Positions 41,901-56,900 of a stretch of DNA of 64,000 nt are shown piece by piece (within the stretch, counting starts at the first letter, position 1; each line of letters opens with the position of its first letter). The translations under genes and the position numbers were made by a program. The stretch is from Iris pallida (Eukaryota > Streptophyta > Magnoliopsida > Asparagales > Iridaceae), in contig JANAVB010002199.1 in NCBI GenBank assembly GCA_029216955.1, forward strand, positions 14,501,417 through 14,565,416, read 5' to 3'. A model generated the notes under the pieces. That model was not told the DNA's origin, did not search any database, and saw only the letters and a list, made by a program, of their open reading frames with translations.

Positions 41901-44900
41901 TGCAATCATGGTGTTAGTGAACAAACTAATATGGGTAAACAAATAGAGTTCAACCCGGAGTAAGGCTGTAAAATTCACTAGGCGCTAGTCGGACGGCACC
42001 GGGCTCCTAGCTCTGCTTGGCGGACGCCTAGTTCTAGGCATAAAAATCCAAAAACATGCTGAAAATTCCAACAATTGTCCATAAAACCCAAAAATTTGCA
42101 TAGTCGGGCGTTGGGCGTGCACTAGGTGGGCATCGGGCGTGCATTGGACGCACATATGCGCCACCTAGAATTGATTTTTATAATAATGACCCTGTGCCAA
42201 CCATATACTTAGAGTGTTCATTAGTTGAACCTAACGAACCTACAATAGTTCTACCCAAGTAGAGTTCAACCCAGAGTCGACTATATCGTTAGAGTATCGA
42301 TTGAATCTAATGAACTTATCATAATTGAGACACAAATTAGGTTTGTGGTTGAAACTAGGTCTAGGTTTGAAACAAAAATCAATTTTGACATTTATATATC
42401 ATCATTAGAAGAATTAAATCGGTCATTTGATTGCTCCAGTGAATTTAAAGGACCTATGATCATTAAAATATTTTGAAATTATCTCGTTAATTAAGCCCGT
42501 GAGCAATTTCGTTTATTTGTTTGTTATGAATAATTGTAATAGTTTGCTGGAAATAGTAATTGATTGTAGGGACGATATTTCTACTTTTGGACACACCGAG
42601 ACAACCACCGTTTGTTGGGATATTTGATGCTACGTCTCTAGAGGATATCATGCCTCTTCCATCTCCACGATTGTCAGTACCCCTGTGGGACTTCATGGTC
42701 TTTTTAGGAGCCTCAATGTTGACTAACCTGCCGAAGTAGAGGCTCCACCGTAACCGATTTGGAGGGCATCACTAGGAGTAATTCTCGGATTTCATGGTTA
42801 CATGATTCACCATGAGTTGATTTTTTTTCAAATCCGAGGAGAATGATGGAGAACCGATTTTGATCTTCTGTTATCTTTTTGTTGTTTTGGTTATTTTAGA
42901 TAGAGATGATTTTTATCTTTTTTATCACTTATGATTTTATGTTATCTTAGGAATACATTTTTTGAGATCGGCTTTATCTTTATTTATTTATTTTTTAAGA
43001 GTTTATAATAGTCTGTAAGTTCATAAATTGTTTATTGAAGAATTGGAGAATGAGAAATCTATTTTTGAGTTTGTACGGTGTAATGCCAAAACCCCAAACA
43101 TGTCCACCTCCGACGTTGACACCTAGTTGGTCCTGTTGGTTCTAAACAAAAGTTCAACATCGAGATCCGACGTCACCAACACGCCATTGCAAACCGGGTA
43201 TTCCCATTACTTATAAGTCGATTGTTATGTTTTGCATTTCTATTATAATTTTGTAATTATAATAGTTGATTGTTCACATTTCATTTAAAGATTCCGCGTT
43301 ACTAAGCCTTTTCTTTTGAATCCTATGTCACACAATAAATTCTTAAAATAATTGCTAACGGATTTCTCTTGTGAAGTGTAATCCTTAGCTTTCTTTAATT
43401 AACCGTCTACTACTCTGCCGTCCATTCAGATGTCTTTGGAGGAATTTATCTTGGTCATAATAATACTATATTTGAATCCCTTTATCTGTATATCTTCCAT
43501 ATTCATTATTAACTTTTGTTGTTAATTGCAGCAAGAGCAGCTTCAAACACTAAAAGCACTCATCTTATCATCAAGCCACAATGTTCTTAATTCTCTCGTG
43601 GATCCTGTCATAGAACCTTTGCTCGAAGAGCTGTACTTCAGGCATCGATCTCAAGGTACGTGGTGATAGAAGTTTTATTTTGTAATTGTAAATTATAAAT
43701 CATCGTTATCATCATCATCCAAACCTTCTCCCATCAGAATGGGATTGGCTATGGAACGCAAATAAACTCCAATAAAGAATTGCAAAGTTTTTAACCGACT
43801 GACAAAGGGATGTTAACCCTCTATGTTGGTGCCAAATTCCTAGGAAAATAAGCTATGCACATGAGAGGGCCAAGCCATCAAATCTAGAACCGGTTGGCAG
43901 GGTAGGTAGACCTACCTGTTTGCTGTGCAGTTTAAGCTCATGCAGCCAAGGAGCACCCTCCAATTTCCCTTAGATTAAAGAGTCTAGACGAAGAGGTTAG
44001 ATGATACAATTTCATATAGGGAATTGCAATCGTATTTTTTTTCACATTAAGACAGCGAAATAGGATGACACTCCCATTAAGCCAAAGAGTGAAAGGAAAG
44101 AAATTCCACAGAGCGAAATAGGATGACACTCCCATTAAGCCAAAGAGTGAAAGGAAAGAAATTCCACAGAGCGAAATAGGATGACACTCCCATTAAGCCA
44201 AAGAGTGAAAAGAAAGAAATTCCAATGTTTATCAACTGTAAATGCTTATAAGGAATTGTTGTAGGTATATATAACACGAACGGCTCACTATGTCTTTACC
44301 TGTTCTGGCTTATTTGTTAGTATTCTGTTGTCTCGGGCTGAAGCTTTTCTCCGTATATTTCTGCAGACTCTATACTCAATCTTGGTTTTGCATGGTTGCA
44401 CATTGGGTTCTTGCGCTTTCATCTCTTACTGCCAGATGGTCCTGATCCTGCAGAGAAGTATGCTTACAAGCACTCACAGATAGTAGACAAGATGTCTCTA
44501 CTTGAGCTAGAAATCAAGGTACTCATATACCGATTTTATTGTTTTGTTCTAGTAGTCTGGTAGTATTTTCTTCCATTTTTTTGTGTTACTGTGTTATAAC
44601 TCATACCAGTGCTACTGTGTTAATTTTCCATGTATCGTCTCTTGTCAATTAGTGAACGTGACAAGCAATTTGCTCACTTCAGAATACTTGTGTCTAATTG
44701 GGTTATATAGGTGCGGCGAGAATGTAGGCATCTAGCAGGAAGGGGCTCCAAAGAAGATGATGAACGACAAAGAGTATCTTCATTACAAAAGTTGGAGAAG
44801 GAGAAGAAGAGAATTCATTCAAAGGTCCTGTCGTTGACTTGGATCCATTTAGAAAATTAATGAAGTGTGAACTTATTTAGTTTTAGTCTATTATATATTG

Positions 44901-47900
44901 TCATTTCTTTAACACAACAACAAAATTGACGTATGAAAATTTGCAAGTCTGGTTCCATGTTGTTCCGAGATTGTTTTGTTTGATTATGTTTGCTGGATAA
45001 TTACTCATAGTACTTGTATTTTTAAATTTGTGAATCTGAGTAATATAGATTGAGTGCCTCTTTTATATAGATATTGAGATAGGGTATGGACTATGGATCT
45101 GTCTGTATCTGATTGAAAGTTACGTCTACTAATTCATACCCCTTGAAATTAGTACTATGTGCATGAACAATAAATTTATGTTGAACGATTTTCTTTTGAA
45201 TCAATTCTCCAGATATATTACAAGTAAATATTTGTTGATTATGTTCTTGAATATAGATGTTTGTTATAGAGTGATTTACATGATCAGCTAGGCGGTCTGA
45301 CATAATAGTTTTCACAGGTTGTTTTTCGTCCTGAACATTTGAAATATAAAAGGCTAAGATCTGAGTTTACTGGCTTTCTGGAGGTTTTATCTTCCTGTAT
45401 GATATTGGTAAAAAAGTTGAAAAGCAATGCAGATCTTTCAGTGATAACTGATATAGCAAGCAATTGGCAGGTAAAGGATTTTCAAATCTCCTTGCATCGT
45501 TTTAAGTTCACTTCTCTTCTTATCCATCCTCATGTGAGCTGGAACCCCTTCTCACATCTATTTGATTTTACTACACATTTTTATATTGGAAACTCAGGTC
45601 ACCTCAGCACGGTTTATCGCTAGACTATCAGATGAGTATGCAGAATATATTGATCTAGTTCAGCCAGTTCAAGTTGCTGTTTATGAAATGAAATTAGGCT
45701 TATCAATGGCTGTGTCTGCTGCTCGGGAGAGAGAATATTTAAAGATGGTTGACACAGAAAGTATCGAAACTATTTTGGTGAGAATTTTAGAACAAGTTAG
45801 AAGTGTTCTATAAGATTTTTCCGTAATTCTCATTTTATTTTTTGAGGTCGTACCTAGTAGTAACTTTATACAGTCATGACTGACAAACTTCTTGTCGTGC
45901 AGGCTACCATCTATTCGCTTATGCAGTTTCCTAGAGAATTTCCAACTGGATTTACTCCCAACTATATACAGTCTACACGTACATCAAGTGACCTAGAAGC
46001 ATCTAAAAGGATCCAAGTCATTGATACCAATTTACTAAAGAAGTTGGTTACTATTTCTAGTGAGATGGGTCCTGACAAAGAGGAGGTGTGTGTCCTATTT
46101 TTTTCCTCATCTTTATGTATATTATCCTAATAATCACCCGCTTACAGTTTCGTTCTCATTAGTGCAAAATAACTGCCAGTTGATAACATTTTAAGTATAT
46201 GTTGTCATGAGTAGCAGGTCTCACCTATACAGCTACCAGTTATGATTCAGCACATTATCCTCATTTATGTGGCACACCATGTTTGCTGCTCTCTTCTTAT
46301 GGATAAGGCCTTATTCCTGGTATGAAACTACACGAAGATTATTATTTTCCATAAACTTGATCGCTGATGTTAATCTGATGTCATGATTGTCTCTTGCTAG
46401 CACTTGAATGAAATTCTTTACCACTTCGTGAGCATGTGGATGGACATGAAATCTCAAAATAAAGTCAAGGAAGATGGGGAAGCTCAATATTACAAATTTA
46501 GGCCTCGTCCAATCAAGATAGAGGATATTGTGGAAGGAAATTTTTCTACACTGACTATGCTGGAATCTGATGAGTATATTACATCTGAATGTGAAGAAAA
46601 GTTGATCGAACAAGAATTTACTGAAGTGGTATGGTGCCAGCTTGCAATTTTTTAAGTCAGATATTGTCTTTGCTTTTTGGGTTTCTTACAAGTATTACTG
46701 GTTTTCAGAAGCAACCTACTAAAGAATATGAAAATGAGGAGGAATGGGGACTGATTCCGGAGTCTATATTGAAGAATGTTGTTGCTATCCACAATCAGTT
46801 GTTTGGGTCAAGGGATCTCGTTGAACGTGTAAGTTTTACCATAAAGTACAACATCTGTGCAGTTTTGTGGCCAGTGCATCTTTTCTTTTTCTTGTGGGGA
46901 AATACAACATTTATGTTGTATAGGTGGGCTTCATGTTTGTAATAACTTAGGGGGCGTTTGGTTCAAGTTTTGGAGGCTTGGGAATGGGTTTTGAATTCCT
47001 TACGCATGTTTGGTATGTCTAGGGTTGGGAATAAGGGGGGAATACGAGGGGCTTCATATTGATGTGGGAAAGTTATTCCCAAGTCCCCCCTTGGGAATAG
47101 TTTTGCATTCCTAGGAATGTTGTTTGAGTATTTTGTTGGGACGCTAATACCCTCCCTTTAGTTTCAAAATTACAACTTCTATCACAATCATGTGAATGGT
47201 AATAGTACATCATGAAATTAATGAAAGGGTATTTATGAAAATTTAAACAAATCAAGATTCCTATCCATGTGTGAACCAAACATGGGAATGGAATAATTGA
47301 ATTTTTTGGACTACATATTACCAACCTAACCAAACATTGGAATGGGTATGTTGAATTCCTTTCCCACTGGAAAGGAATAGGAAATGGATTCCAAGGAATA
47401 CAAAAAGTCTATCCAAACGAGCCCTTAAGGTTTCTACTTATGTTGTTAATCTTGTATAATATTGTATCGTATGATGCAATACGATACAAAAGGTTTTCAT
47501 TACAGAATATTTTTGAATAAGCATATCTTACAAATTTATAATCTCTCACCTATACTTTAGATCCTACAAGTATATAAGATAGGACTATCCCTATCTTTAT
47601 CCTTAATTGTAAGGAGAAAAATGATCGAGGGAAAACAAACGTTTGAGTGAACTAACCCAGTTCACCAATCTGAACCTTCTTTTGAACTTACATATACCGG
47701 AAGCCTTCAGGATATCCAGCAAGTTCTGAATAGTTAGTTCAAACCTCACTGTGCTTGGGTGACGTTTCATATGCTCTGTGAAGTTTCATCATTTCTGTAT
47801 TCAAATGACTGAACCCACTTTTCGTGGGTAACTTGTCATCTGGTGTTTCAGCCTGGCGTTTGTCAGATCACGGATGAGAGTAGGCTGAATTCCTTTACTG

Positions 47901-50900
47901 ACTCGTATAAACTGGGTGCCAGAATAATAAAAGGTGATGTTTTAATTGACTGTTGGACTATATTGTTTTAGGCATATGCTACAGGAAGCCGATTCTAGTA
48001 ATCTCTTTCATTTCAGACCTGCAGGGACTATCAACCTGTTCCATGGATGACAATCTTGTACCCGAGCATTTATTTCGTGCTTGTTTGGAGAACTTACAGA
48101 CCTTGAACTCAACGTCTCACGCATCTGATTCCTACAATATCTACAAGGTTGTGCCCAAGGCTGGCTTATTATGCACATTTTTCTTTTCCTTCCATACATC
48201 TCAAATATTGATTGTATTTCACAACAGGATTCAAATGCACCAATCATGTCTAATATGGTAAAGCCGCTGAATGCTGTAAAAGACAAGGTCACATTTCTTC
48301 TAGAAGAATGGCCAGACCATCCTGGTCTCCAAAAAATTATGGATGTTACTAATGGACTTTTAACAATTCCACTGGATTCCCCTTTGTCAAAGGTATGTCA
48401 TCTAATAACTGGTAGTTCATGGTGGCCTTTTTCTATATGGTTATTGATTGTCGTTTGTTGGTGCATGTGAACTGCGTAGGCCCTGCTTGGATTGCAACTT
48501 CTTGTTAGTAGAGCCCGATCATTGTCGGAAAATTTCTCAAGTTTTTCTCTGACAGGTATATATGTGAATTTTTTGTGTGCCTATCATGTTTTTTTTTCCA
48601 GCTTTAGTGTTTTGAATAGGAAAATCTATGCACCTGCAGATGAACTTCAACCAATTGACAGTCTAGTGACATCATGGCAAAAGCTTGAACTTGATTGTTG
48701 GCCCACTTTGCTTGATGGGATCCAAGAGAAGTATGAAATAAATGCTGGAAAGGTAATTTATTTAGTCTGCACTAGTTCTCTGGCTTTAGGTGTGACATTT
48801 AAATGGCAATTTAGTTCTGCTCGTTTTCTTGCAGCTATGGTTTCCTTTGCATGCGGTCCTGCATCGCAATCTATCTAGTGATGATGAAGTAGACAACACG
48901 TTCACAATACAAAGGTATGGGTCATCATGGTTTACAAGAGAATTACGAACAAGAACTCATTATACTGATGCTGAATTGGTGGATATTGCAGTATGGAGGA
49001 GTTCATCCAGACTTCTTGTGTTGGAGAATTCAAGAAGCGTCTCCATCTTCTTCTTGCGTTCCATGGTCAGCTTAATCAGGGTATTTGTCTCCAAGCTTAT
49101 TCAAGGTAAGATAAATATTAACAACTTCCCTCCTATGTAATTGTGGTATCACATAATTTAGTTTAGTATTTAGTTCATTCAAGGTTAAATAACTGCAACC
49201 AATGTAAAAACGAAAAGGGACAGGTGATAAAAATATCTTCAACTCAAGGTTTAGGTTGTGATTTTCTTGATAAATTCTCCAGATTTAACAAGTTTTATCA
49301 ATTTTAACGATTAAATTTCCCTCAATGTTTTTGCTTGTCTATAATTTTTCTTAATTTGCTGTTGTGGGTAGACTATTATGCTAACATGAAGAATTGAATT
49401 ATTGCAGTCCTCGAATGAAGGAAAATCTGAATATACTGTACAACACCTTTGGATACTATGTACAATTCTTGCCCTTGTGAGTACACTTTGACCTAATAGT
49501 ATTTTATCTTCATGTGTCGATTTTTTCTTTTCTTTATGAGGATTCAGATGAATCATGGAGTTAATATGTTGGTTCCTTTTTCCCTCTCAGAGTCTTGGAG
49601 CACATTGAGTCTACTAGAAGAACGATAGAAAAGGAGTTGAAAGAGTGCCTCAAGCTCTACAACTGGGAGCACTCTTCAATAGAGAGCTTTAGAAGGACAA
49701 GACATAAGATCTGGAAGCATATCAAAAAATTTAATGTACTTGCTTACCACTAGTTACCTATTATAGAAAGCATTTTTTCATCTTATCAAAATCTCTCGTC
49801 TCTGTAATCAATCTTTATTTGCACAACCAGGTTCCTTTTTAGCAAAGAAGGCATGCTTAAAAATGAATAAACGATATGGATCTATATTTCCAGAATATTA
49901 TTTGTAAACATGGAATTCTTCTTCCATCTGATGTTTAAATTAATATGTGAACAAATAGTATTCACAATTAAGCGTTTGCCTTTTTATTGTTCTCTTACAG
50001 TTCATATTTCTCCAGCTTTCAATTTTTTGGTTGTCATTATTTTTGGTGTCATCCGTTGCACTGAACAAGAGGTGGTAATTTCTTTTGGGATGCATGATAG
50101 CAAGTCCTCAACATGTCTACCATCTTCACTTTTACTCTGATTATCAGCAGCAATACTTACGGATTTCCTAGAATACAAATCTATATTTGTTTAAGAGAGA
50201 TATCTACTCATTCTAATAGTGTAAATAATTGTTTTACAGGATACTTTGCAACAACCTGTGATGATCATTCTTAACCAAGATATAACGATAAAAAGAGAGA
50301 AAATTCCATCTTGGTTGGAACAAAAAGACTGTGATGAGCTGAATGTAGAAGTTCAATTTCCCTTGGATCTTGGACAGCTCAGCAATATGAAAAGGTACTT
50401 CTTCATTCTAATGCAACCTCTTTCTTTCCCTTAAAGGTATGTTGATAGGGTAGTACTCTATCTCTATATGTTGTAGGTTTTTATGGTACGAGGAATGGAG
50501 GGAAAAAACTTCTTCAGCTATGCAGACCATTTGCTGTGGAAGTACATCTGATGTTGGTTTCTTGAAATTCAAAGGTCGAGTAAAGTTTCTCCCTTGTATA
50601 TGTGTGGATTTGTCATACATGTTGGAGTTAGTATAAGATAAATTTGAGTTAAAGGGCATTTGTTTGATATATAAACTTGATGCTGGTGTTTGTGAGAATG
50701 CAGATATTGGGCGATCTTATGAATCTACAAGTGATCTTCTGACAACATGGAGTGAAGTTTGGACTTCCATTGAAAAGATTTGCAGAAGTGCAGCCCAATT
50801 TGCTCATCTCTGGAAACTCAAAACCAAAAACCTCAATCAGAGGAGAGCACTTGCTGATCTATTAAAGATGTTGGAAAGTTGTGGACTATCAAAATATAGA

Positions 50901-53900
50901 TCCATGGTACTGGAGGTATGTGTGTGTATTGTGTCTGTGTGTGTTCTTTTGTCTAAATGGCAGGAATAGGCTTTGATTATAATTCAAACCTTGGTTTTTG
51001 AATTAGGCCAACCTATGACGGTTTTAGGAAGTGACACTAGATACGTGCAAAGTTGTGGGGCTTGTCTCCATGTAATCATATCATAACTTCAATGATTATA
51101 AAAATTTGATTGGTGGTCATATAAGTTCTAACCACAATCTTGGATCTTGTTATCCATTACTTTTAAATGTTTCTTGACACAAGTAAAACAAACAAACAAG
51201 TCTAAATGTTTTTTTGACCATAAATATAGTACATTTATTGCACTTTTAAAACCATTTATTTTATGGACCTTTAATAATTAGGTATGAAGCTATGTTGCAC
51301 GGACACTAATACGAAACAACACGTAAGTACGTAGCAGCACTGACATGGGACCGATTTTGACTTGTCCTGTAGTTTTGGGGTGCATTGTCTTGTCCGATAC
51401 AAGTCAGACACAACATGACATGGCACAGATGGTGTTCCCATGCTTCATAGGTGTAAAGCCTTGAAAAGGAAATTCTGTTTGCAGTCATAGTAGATGTCAA
51501 AACCTACAGAGTGAATTTCTAATGAGATCTGTCTGAATATATTTTTTACCGAATTATTTTTCATTATATTCAAACTTTTGAGTTCATATTGTTACACTCT
51601 TTCATATTTTGTGTCTCTGTGTGTGTCACATGCTGCCATATTCACTTAAATTTCTGAAACCAAAACTTAAAGAGTAAAATCGAGTACTTAATCCTTGAAG
51701 AAAGTCTTCCCGGAAAGCTTATAATGTTACCCAACAGCAAACAGTTTTCTCAACTGAGTCACTGTGTACACAGTTTTGTGTGTATTCTGTAAGCGATTTG
51801 GCTATGGTATATCGGAGCATGCTCCCCCCACCTACATTTCGGTGGTCTTGTATCATAGAGATGTCTGCACAGCACATCATAACGTCTTACCTCCTCATAT
51901 ATTTTTGGAGGGTGCTAATTGGTCTAATGAACTTAATCTGCACTAATAAAGGTTGGCCTACCTAACCAAGAAATTTGGCACTGATGCAATGGGTTGGCAT
52001 CAATTTTACATCTGGTTAGAACGTTCCAAATGTTGTCAATTCTTCTCTTGAAATCTATCATGCTCCATAGCCAACCCAATTGTGATGATGGAAAGCTTTG
52101 ATGTTGATTTGTGATTCATTAGTAACGTATAGTTTTAATTTTTCACAATTGACTAACTACACGGGCACCAATTGAGCACAAAATGAGAGAAAATCATCTT
52201 AGGTGGTCCGGTCATGTGCAACATTGATACACCATTTGGAGCATTAAGATATTAATTAAAGGAGCTACTAGAACTAGGGTTAGCCCGGCTGTTATGATTT
52301 TTGTTAACGTTAGAGGACGGTCCTTCAAAGAGCTGAATGGAAGAAAAGGATTCAAATAGCGACCCCAAAAAATTGGACTAAAGGTTTTAGTTTTTTTGTT
52401 GTTGTTTTTACTGATGCTGGTGATGCTGTTGTTGTTACAATTGACTGACTACGATGTCTTATTTTGGGTTAATCTAGCTGGAATTCAAATCAGGCCAACC
52501 CATTAGCTCATTTGTTCAGCCATCATATAGTGTGGAACATTTGCTTCAGCCAGAGTTCTCCCCAACTTCAAAACTTCCAACTGGCAACCCTCCTAAGCCT
52601 GCTGATGGCAGATGTGATCTGAAATGGGAGGCTGCAAACAGGGGCTACTTTAAAAACTTGGTCATGGTGCAACAGCTGCGGGAAGTTTCTCTCAATTTCA
52701 AGAAAGATCTCACTCTGGAACAGGTATACTTATTGAAGTATAGTATTTAGCAAGACCAAATCTGAATTTATATTCAAGTTTATAATTGAATCAGTTTATT
52801 TCTGTGCTATTTAGGTCAAACGTGCAGCCTCATTCATAGAAGATCTGATTATCATTCAGCAACAACAGAGATTGACTGTTTATGGTGTATCTGAGCAGTT
52901 GCAAAAGCTAAGACAACAAACTTATATGTTAAGTAGTATAGGTAAGATTACTCTAGATTACCCAATCTAACTCTTCATTGATATATGTGCTTTACTAATT
53001 CCTACTTTGTAGGAATGGGTGGGGAATGTTCTATTACTCCTAACCAGCATGCTGTTCTTAAATGCATGTGGCAGCAAAAGGTGAGCTTCCAAAATTATGG
53101 CTTATGAAAGTTGGACTAATTGAATGGAAAGTAATTGGTGCTTATTTTTGCCTTGCATTTGTAGCATTTATTTGATAACCTGCTTGCCATGTCAAAAGAT
53201 GTGCACTTACTCATTCGAAGTGTCAAAGGTAGTCATGTGAGTGCCTGTGAGATAATCAGGATCGACGCCGATGAAATCTCTGTTCTCATTGACAACTTCA
53301 TCCCTGTCTTCCTGCAAGTTAAGGTTAGTATACTGGTGACCAGCTTCACTTTGACTCTTTAGTTAAAGCTCATTATCTGATCTGTAATTTCTATTGCAGG
53401 ATTTGTTAGATAAAAACCTTATAGGCAGTGATGGAAAAGTTACAATGTCTGTGAAATGTGTCCCCTTTATTGCTTCGAAAGAGATGGAGGATTTAATAAA
53501 CATGAACTTTCAAATCCTTAACAATTTTGAGAAAGAGATAAAGGCTTCATGCATGCAAAAAACTTCCATGAGATCTGTAAAGGAATCTTTGTTAAAGCGT
53601 CTGGAAGTGCTTGTCATCAAGGTATTTACTAAAAAAAAAAATTTCCTCCCATTGTTGATATGGCCATGGTATCAGCTATTTTATCATTAAAGAAAGGTTA
53701 TGTGCATGAATTAGTTTCACAAAAAGAAATTGTCAAACCAAAAGGTAGAATATCATAACTTCCGAATTGGTAGTTGGATAAGTTGTTTGTTCTGTGAAAT
53801 GTGTTTCATAGGAAATCTGGTAGACTTCTTTCAAAAGTTCTGCAAATTTACAGTATATGTTCATAGATAATTTTCTGCGTGACAATTCACTCGGTAAACA

Positions 53901-56900
53901 TCCTTGTTTAGCATAGGCCGCTCTATGCTCATGTCATCTGTCATGGATATTTTTATAAGCCATCACATTGTATCTACAATTTAATTTCACATTCTCTCAT
54001 CTTTACATGCAAGGAGAGAAGTTCACTAAAGCTGGCACTTAGACATGGTTTAGGAATGCTACTGCTTTCCAAAGCAGCAGCAAAAGCAACTTCTGTAAGC
54101 AGCCTCACAACTGCTTTCAAAAGATATCCCAAAATTGAACTTGCTTTTCAAGGTTTTCTGACAAGTTGCTGTTACCAAACAGTTTTTTGGACCTATTTTT
54201 CCAAAAGTAAGCAGGAGCAGCCATGATAAACAATCCCCAACCAGCCATTATTTTAGCAGTAGTAATGCAGGATAAATGGAGTTTTTAGTTGATATTGAGT
54301 TGGAAAGCTTTTCCATTTTTGCAGGGTAAGGCGTTAATGGCAGAATTCAATTCCGCAGTGGTGACAAATGATCAATCAACAGTTGATGAGCATTCTTTCA
54401 ATGAGGTCAATGATGTATATAGTAGCACTGTTGAGGAAATGAATGAATTATTGTTGAATGTATTTCGAGAGCTACACCATTTTCATGGAGACTCTACTCA
54501 TTCTGGGGAAATGGCAGCTGATATAACTTTGTGGAAAGATCTGTTTGAGAAACATGTGAAGAAACTGCATCTCAATCAAATTTATGATGCACTTTGTAGA
54601 GTAATTGTTGCAGCAGTATGCTCTCAACCTTGTGCTCGACTTTATATTCCATATGTGCTTCATTATTTCCTCAGTCATGCTTATATTAGTAAATGGATTT
54701 TGCAGATTAAACTGGTAAACTGTGGTGCAAGCAGAAAAGTGGAAGTCTGCTCTCAAGTAGAGTCGTATATGAAGAACCTCCATGTGTCACTGGACCTTCT
54801 CTTGACCTTTGGGGAGGGTATCATATCAGAGTTTTTAGATGCCCACAAAACAGTAGGCTTATCATTCCTTCATCTTTTTCCATCCTCAGTTTGTTATAAA
54901 GATAAACTGGCTGACACATTATTGTGATTGCAGATGGCAGAAATGACTCATGTGCTTGCCCAACTGTTTGTTTTACTCTTTTCCAAGGGGTTTGGTGCTG
55001 CGGAAGAATCAACTGAAGATACTACTTGTGATGGCTCACAAAATGTAAATGGAACTGGTATGGGAGAGGGTGAAGGCATGAACGACGTGAGTGATCAAAT
55101 AGATGACGAGTCTCAACTGCTTGGAACATCCGAGAAGGTAATCAGATGGGAGTGCTGGTAATTTCTATATATATTTGCTTTGAACCATCTAACATATTTG
55201 TTTTCCAATGATGTTTTAACAGCAGGAAGACGAACTTGGTAACTCTGATAAAGTACAAAGCAATAAAGACAAAGGGATAGAAATGGAGGAGGACTTCACT
55301 GCAGAAACGTGCAGTGTCAGTGAGGACTCGGGAGATGATGAGAACGAAGATGAGGAAGACATAAACTTCGATTCTCAGATGGGACAATCAGAAGACGGCA
55401 ATCAGATAGTTGACGAAAAACTTTGGAATAAGGAAGAAGATGATAAACCAGAGAACTCTGTTGAAAAATACGAGTCAGGTCCATCTGTCAAAGAAACAGG
55501 CGTTAGTGATAAAGAAATCAGAGCAAGAGAAGATGATGCCCTTCCGCCGGATGAGTCAGGAGAGTTGGGGAATGATGAGCCTGACAAGAAGTTATGTAAT
55601 GAGGAGAACAGTAATAACATTTCTGATGATGAGGGTAAATCCGACGATATGAATCTAGACAAAAATAAGGCATTTGAAGAACCAAGTGGAGTTCAGCTAA
55701 GTGAACAGGAACAAAATTTGGATGACATCAACACGGATGACATGGATATGGATGAAAATCAAGAAATGCAAGAAACTGATTCTGATCCTGATGAGGCTGA
55801 TGAGCATGTGAAGGATGAAGATGAGCAGTCCATTCCTACTGATCATATGGGTGATGAAAAGTCTAATCAAATGGATGATGACCCTGAGGCTAAAGAGGAG
55901 GATGCTGATAATGTCAATATGGACCTGGAATCAAGTCAAGCAACTTTTGAATCAAATAAAATTGAGTCTTCTCTTCATCCTCCTTTGGACCATCAACCAG
56001 CAGAGCCAGTGAGGGATTCTCACGAAGCAGCCTCCAGCATAGAAACAGAAATGCATTGGACCAGCAATGGTAATATGGTTACTGGTCTTGCACCTTCTAG
56101 GAGTTCACCTTTTGATGAAATTCCCAAAACGGAATCAGCCATGCCTGACACGAGTGATGGTGCTAAGTTAACTTCGGATCAACCAAAAACTCATACTTCA
56201 GAAGATGACATTCCATCTGCCACTAAAACTCCATCAAATCCTTATAGGAGTATAGGCGATGCCATGAAGGAGTGGAAAGAAAGAGTTAAAGTAGCAGTCG
56301 ATCCACAAGAACAGATTGATGGCCCTGAAGATCACGATGATGATGAGAATGCTGATGAATATAAGTATGTATCTGAGTTTGAAAAGAGCACCTCACAAGT
56401 ACTTGGTTCGGCAACAAGTGATCAGACTAGAGAGAACATCGAAAGGAAAAGTCCCAATGAAGACGATGCTGATGTCAGGAAAAAAGAGGATGTCGATAGA
56501 ATGGATCCTGTGAATGAACATCCTGATACTTGCAATCTTACAACTGGCCATTCTTCCTTATCAAAGCAGAAACTTGATGAGGAAATGCGGGACACAGTAG
56601 TTAGCAACGATGAATTAATGGAAGAACAGCAACAAGACAATCAGAATGGCTCGTCATCTGATATGGTTTCATTTGAAAGATCATATATGAAAGAGAGAAT
56701 GATGCCTGTGGATGATATCTTCAAGAGAAGTCTAGATATGAAACCTATGGATCTCGACTTGTCTGAGGATGTGAAGCAGAAGGCTATGGCTGATTGGAAA
56801 AGATATGAACTCGCAACTGGAAAGGTGTCTCAACAATTGGCTGAACAGTTGCGTCTTGTTATGGAACCAACCCTAGCAAGTAAACTTCAAGGAGATTATA

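Larger units (their letters stand above)
40904..43303 (+). mobile_element. non-coding LTR retrotransposon remnant
   Basis: Two long direct repeats are visible: about 40904-41655 (interrupted by a GTATCGG element) and about 42844-43303. They share TTTTGGTTATTTTAGATAGA, then TTATGATTTTA, later ATGCCAAAACCC and TTATGTTTTGCATTTCTATT, ending near TTCCGCG. A purine tract GAGGAGAA directly precedes TGATGGAG at 42844, as expected before a 3' LTR. The internal 1.2 kb shows no gag or pol, so it is a non-autonomous element. Target duplication is uncertain. Confidence 0.6.

Noticed and set aside
42487..42696. 69-codon - strand frame in the LTR remnant
   Set aside because: No gag, pol or other domain recognisable. 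It is likely chance in non-coding internal DNA.
44054..44226. CRISPR-like regular repeats
   Set aside because: The units are directly adjacent with no unique spacers, and the setting is a plant intron.
47953..48016. Possible MDN1 exon starting after TTTTAG at about 47971
   Set aside because: That frame stops soon after. The acceptor before 48017 gives the correct phase and continues into [13 protein letters not shown].
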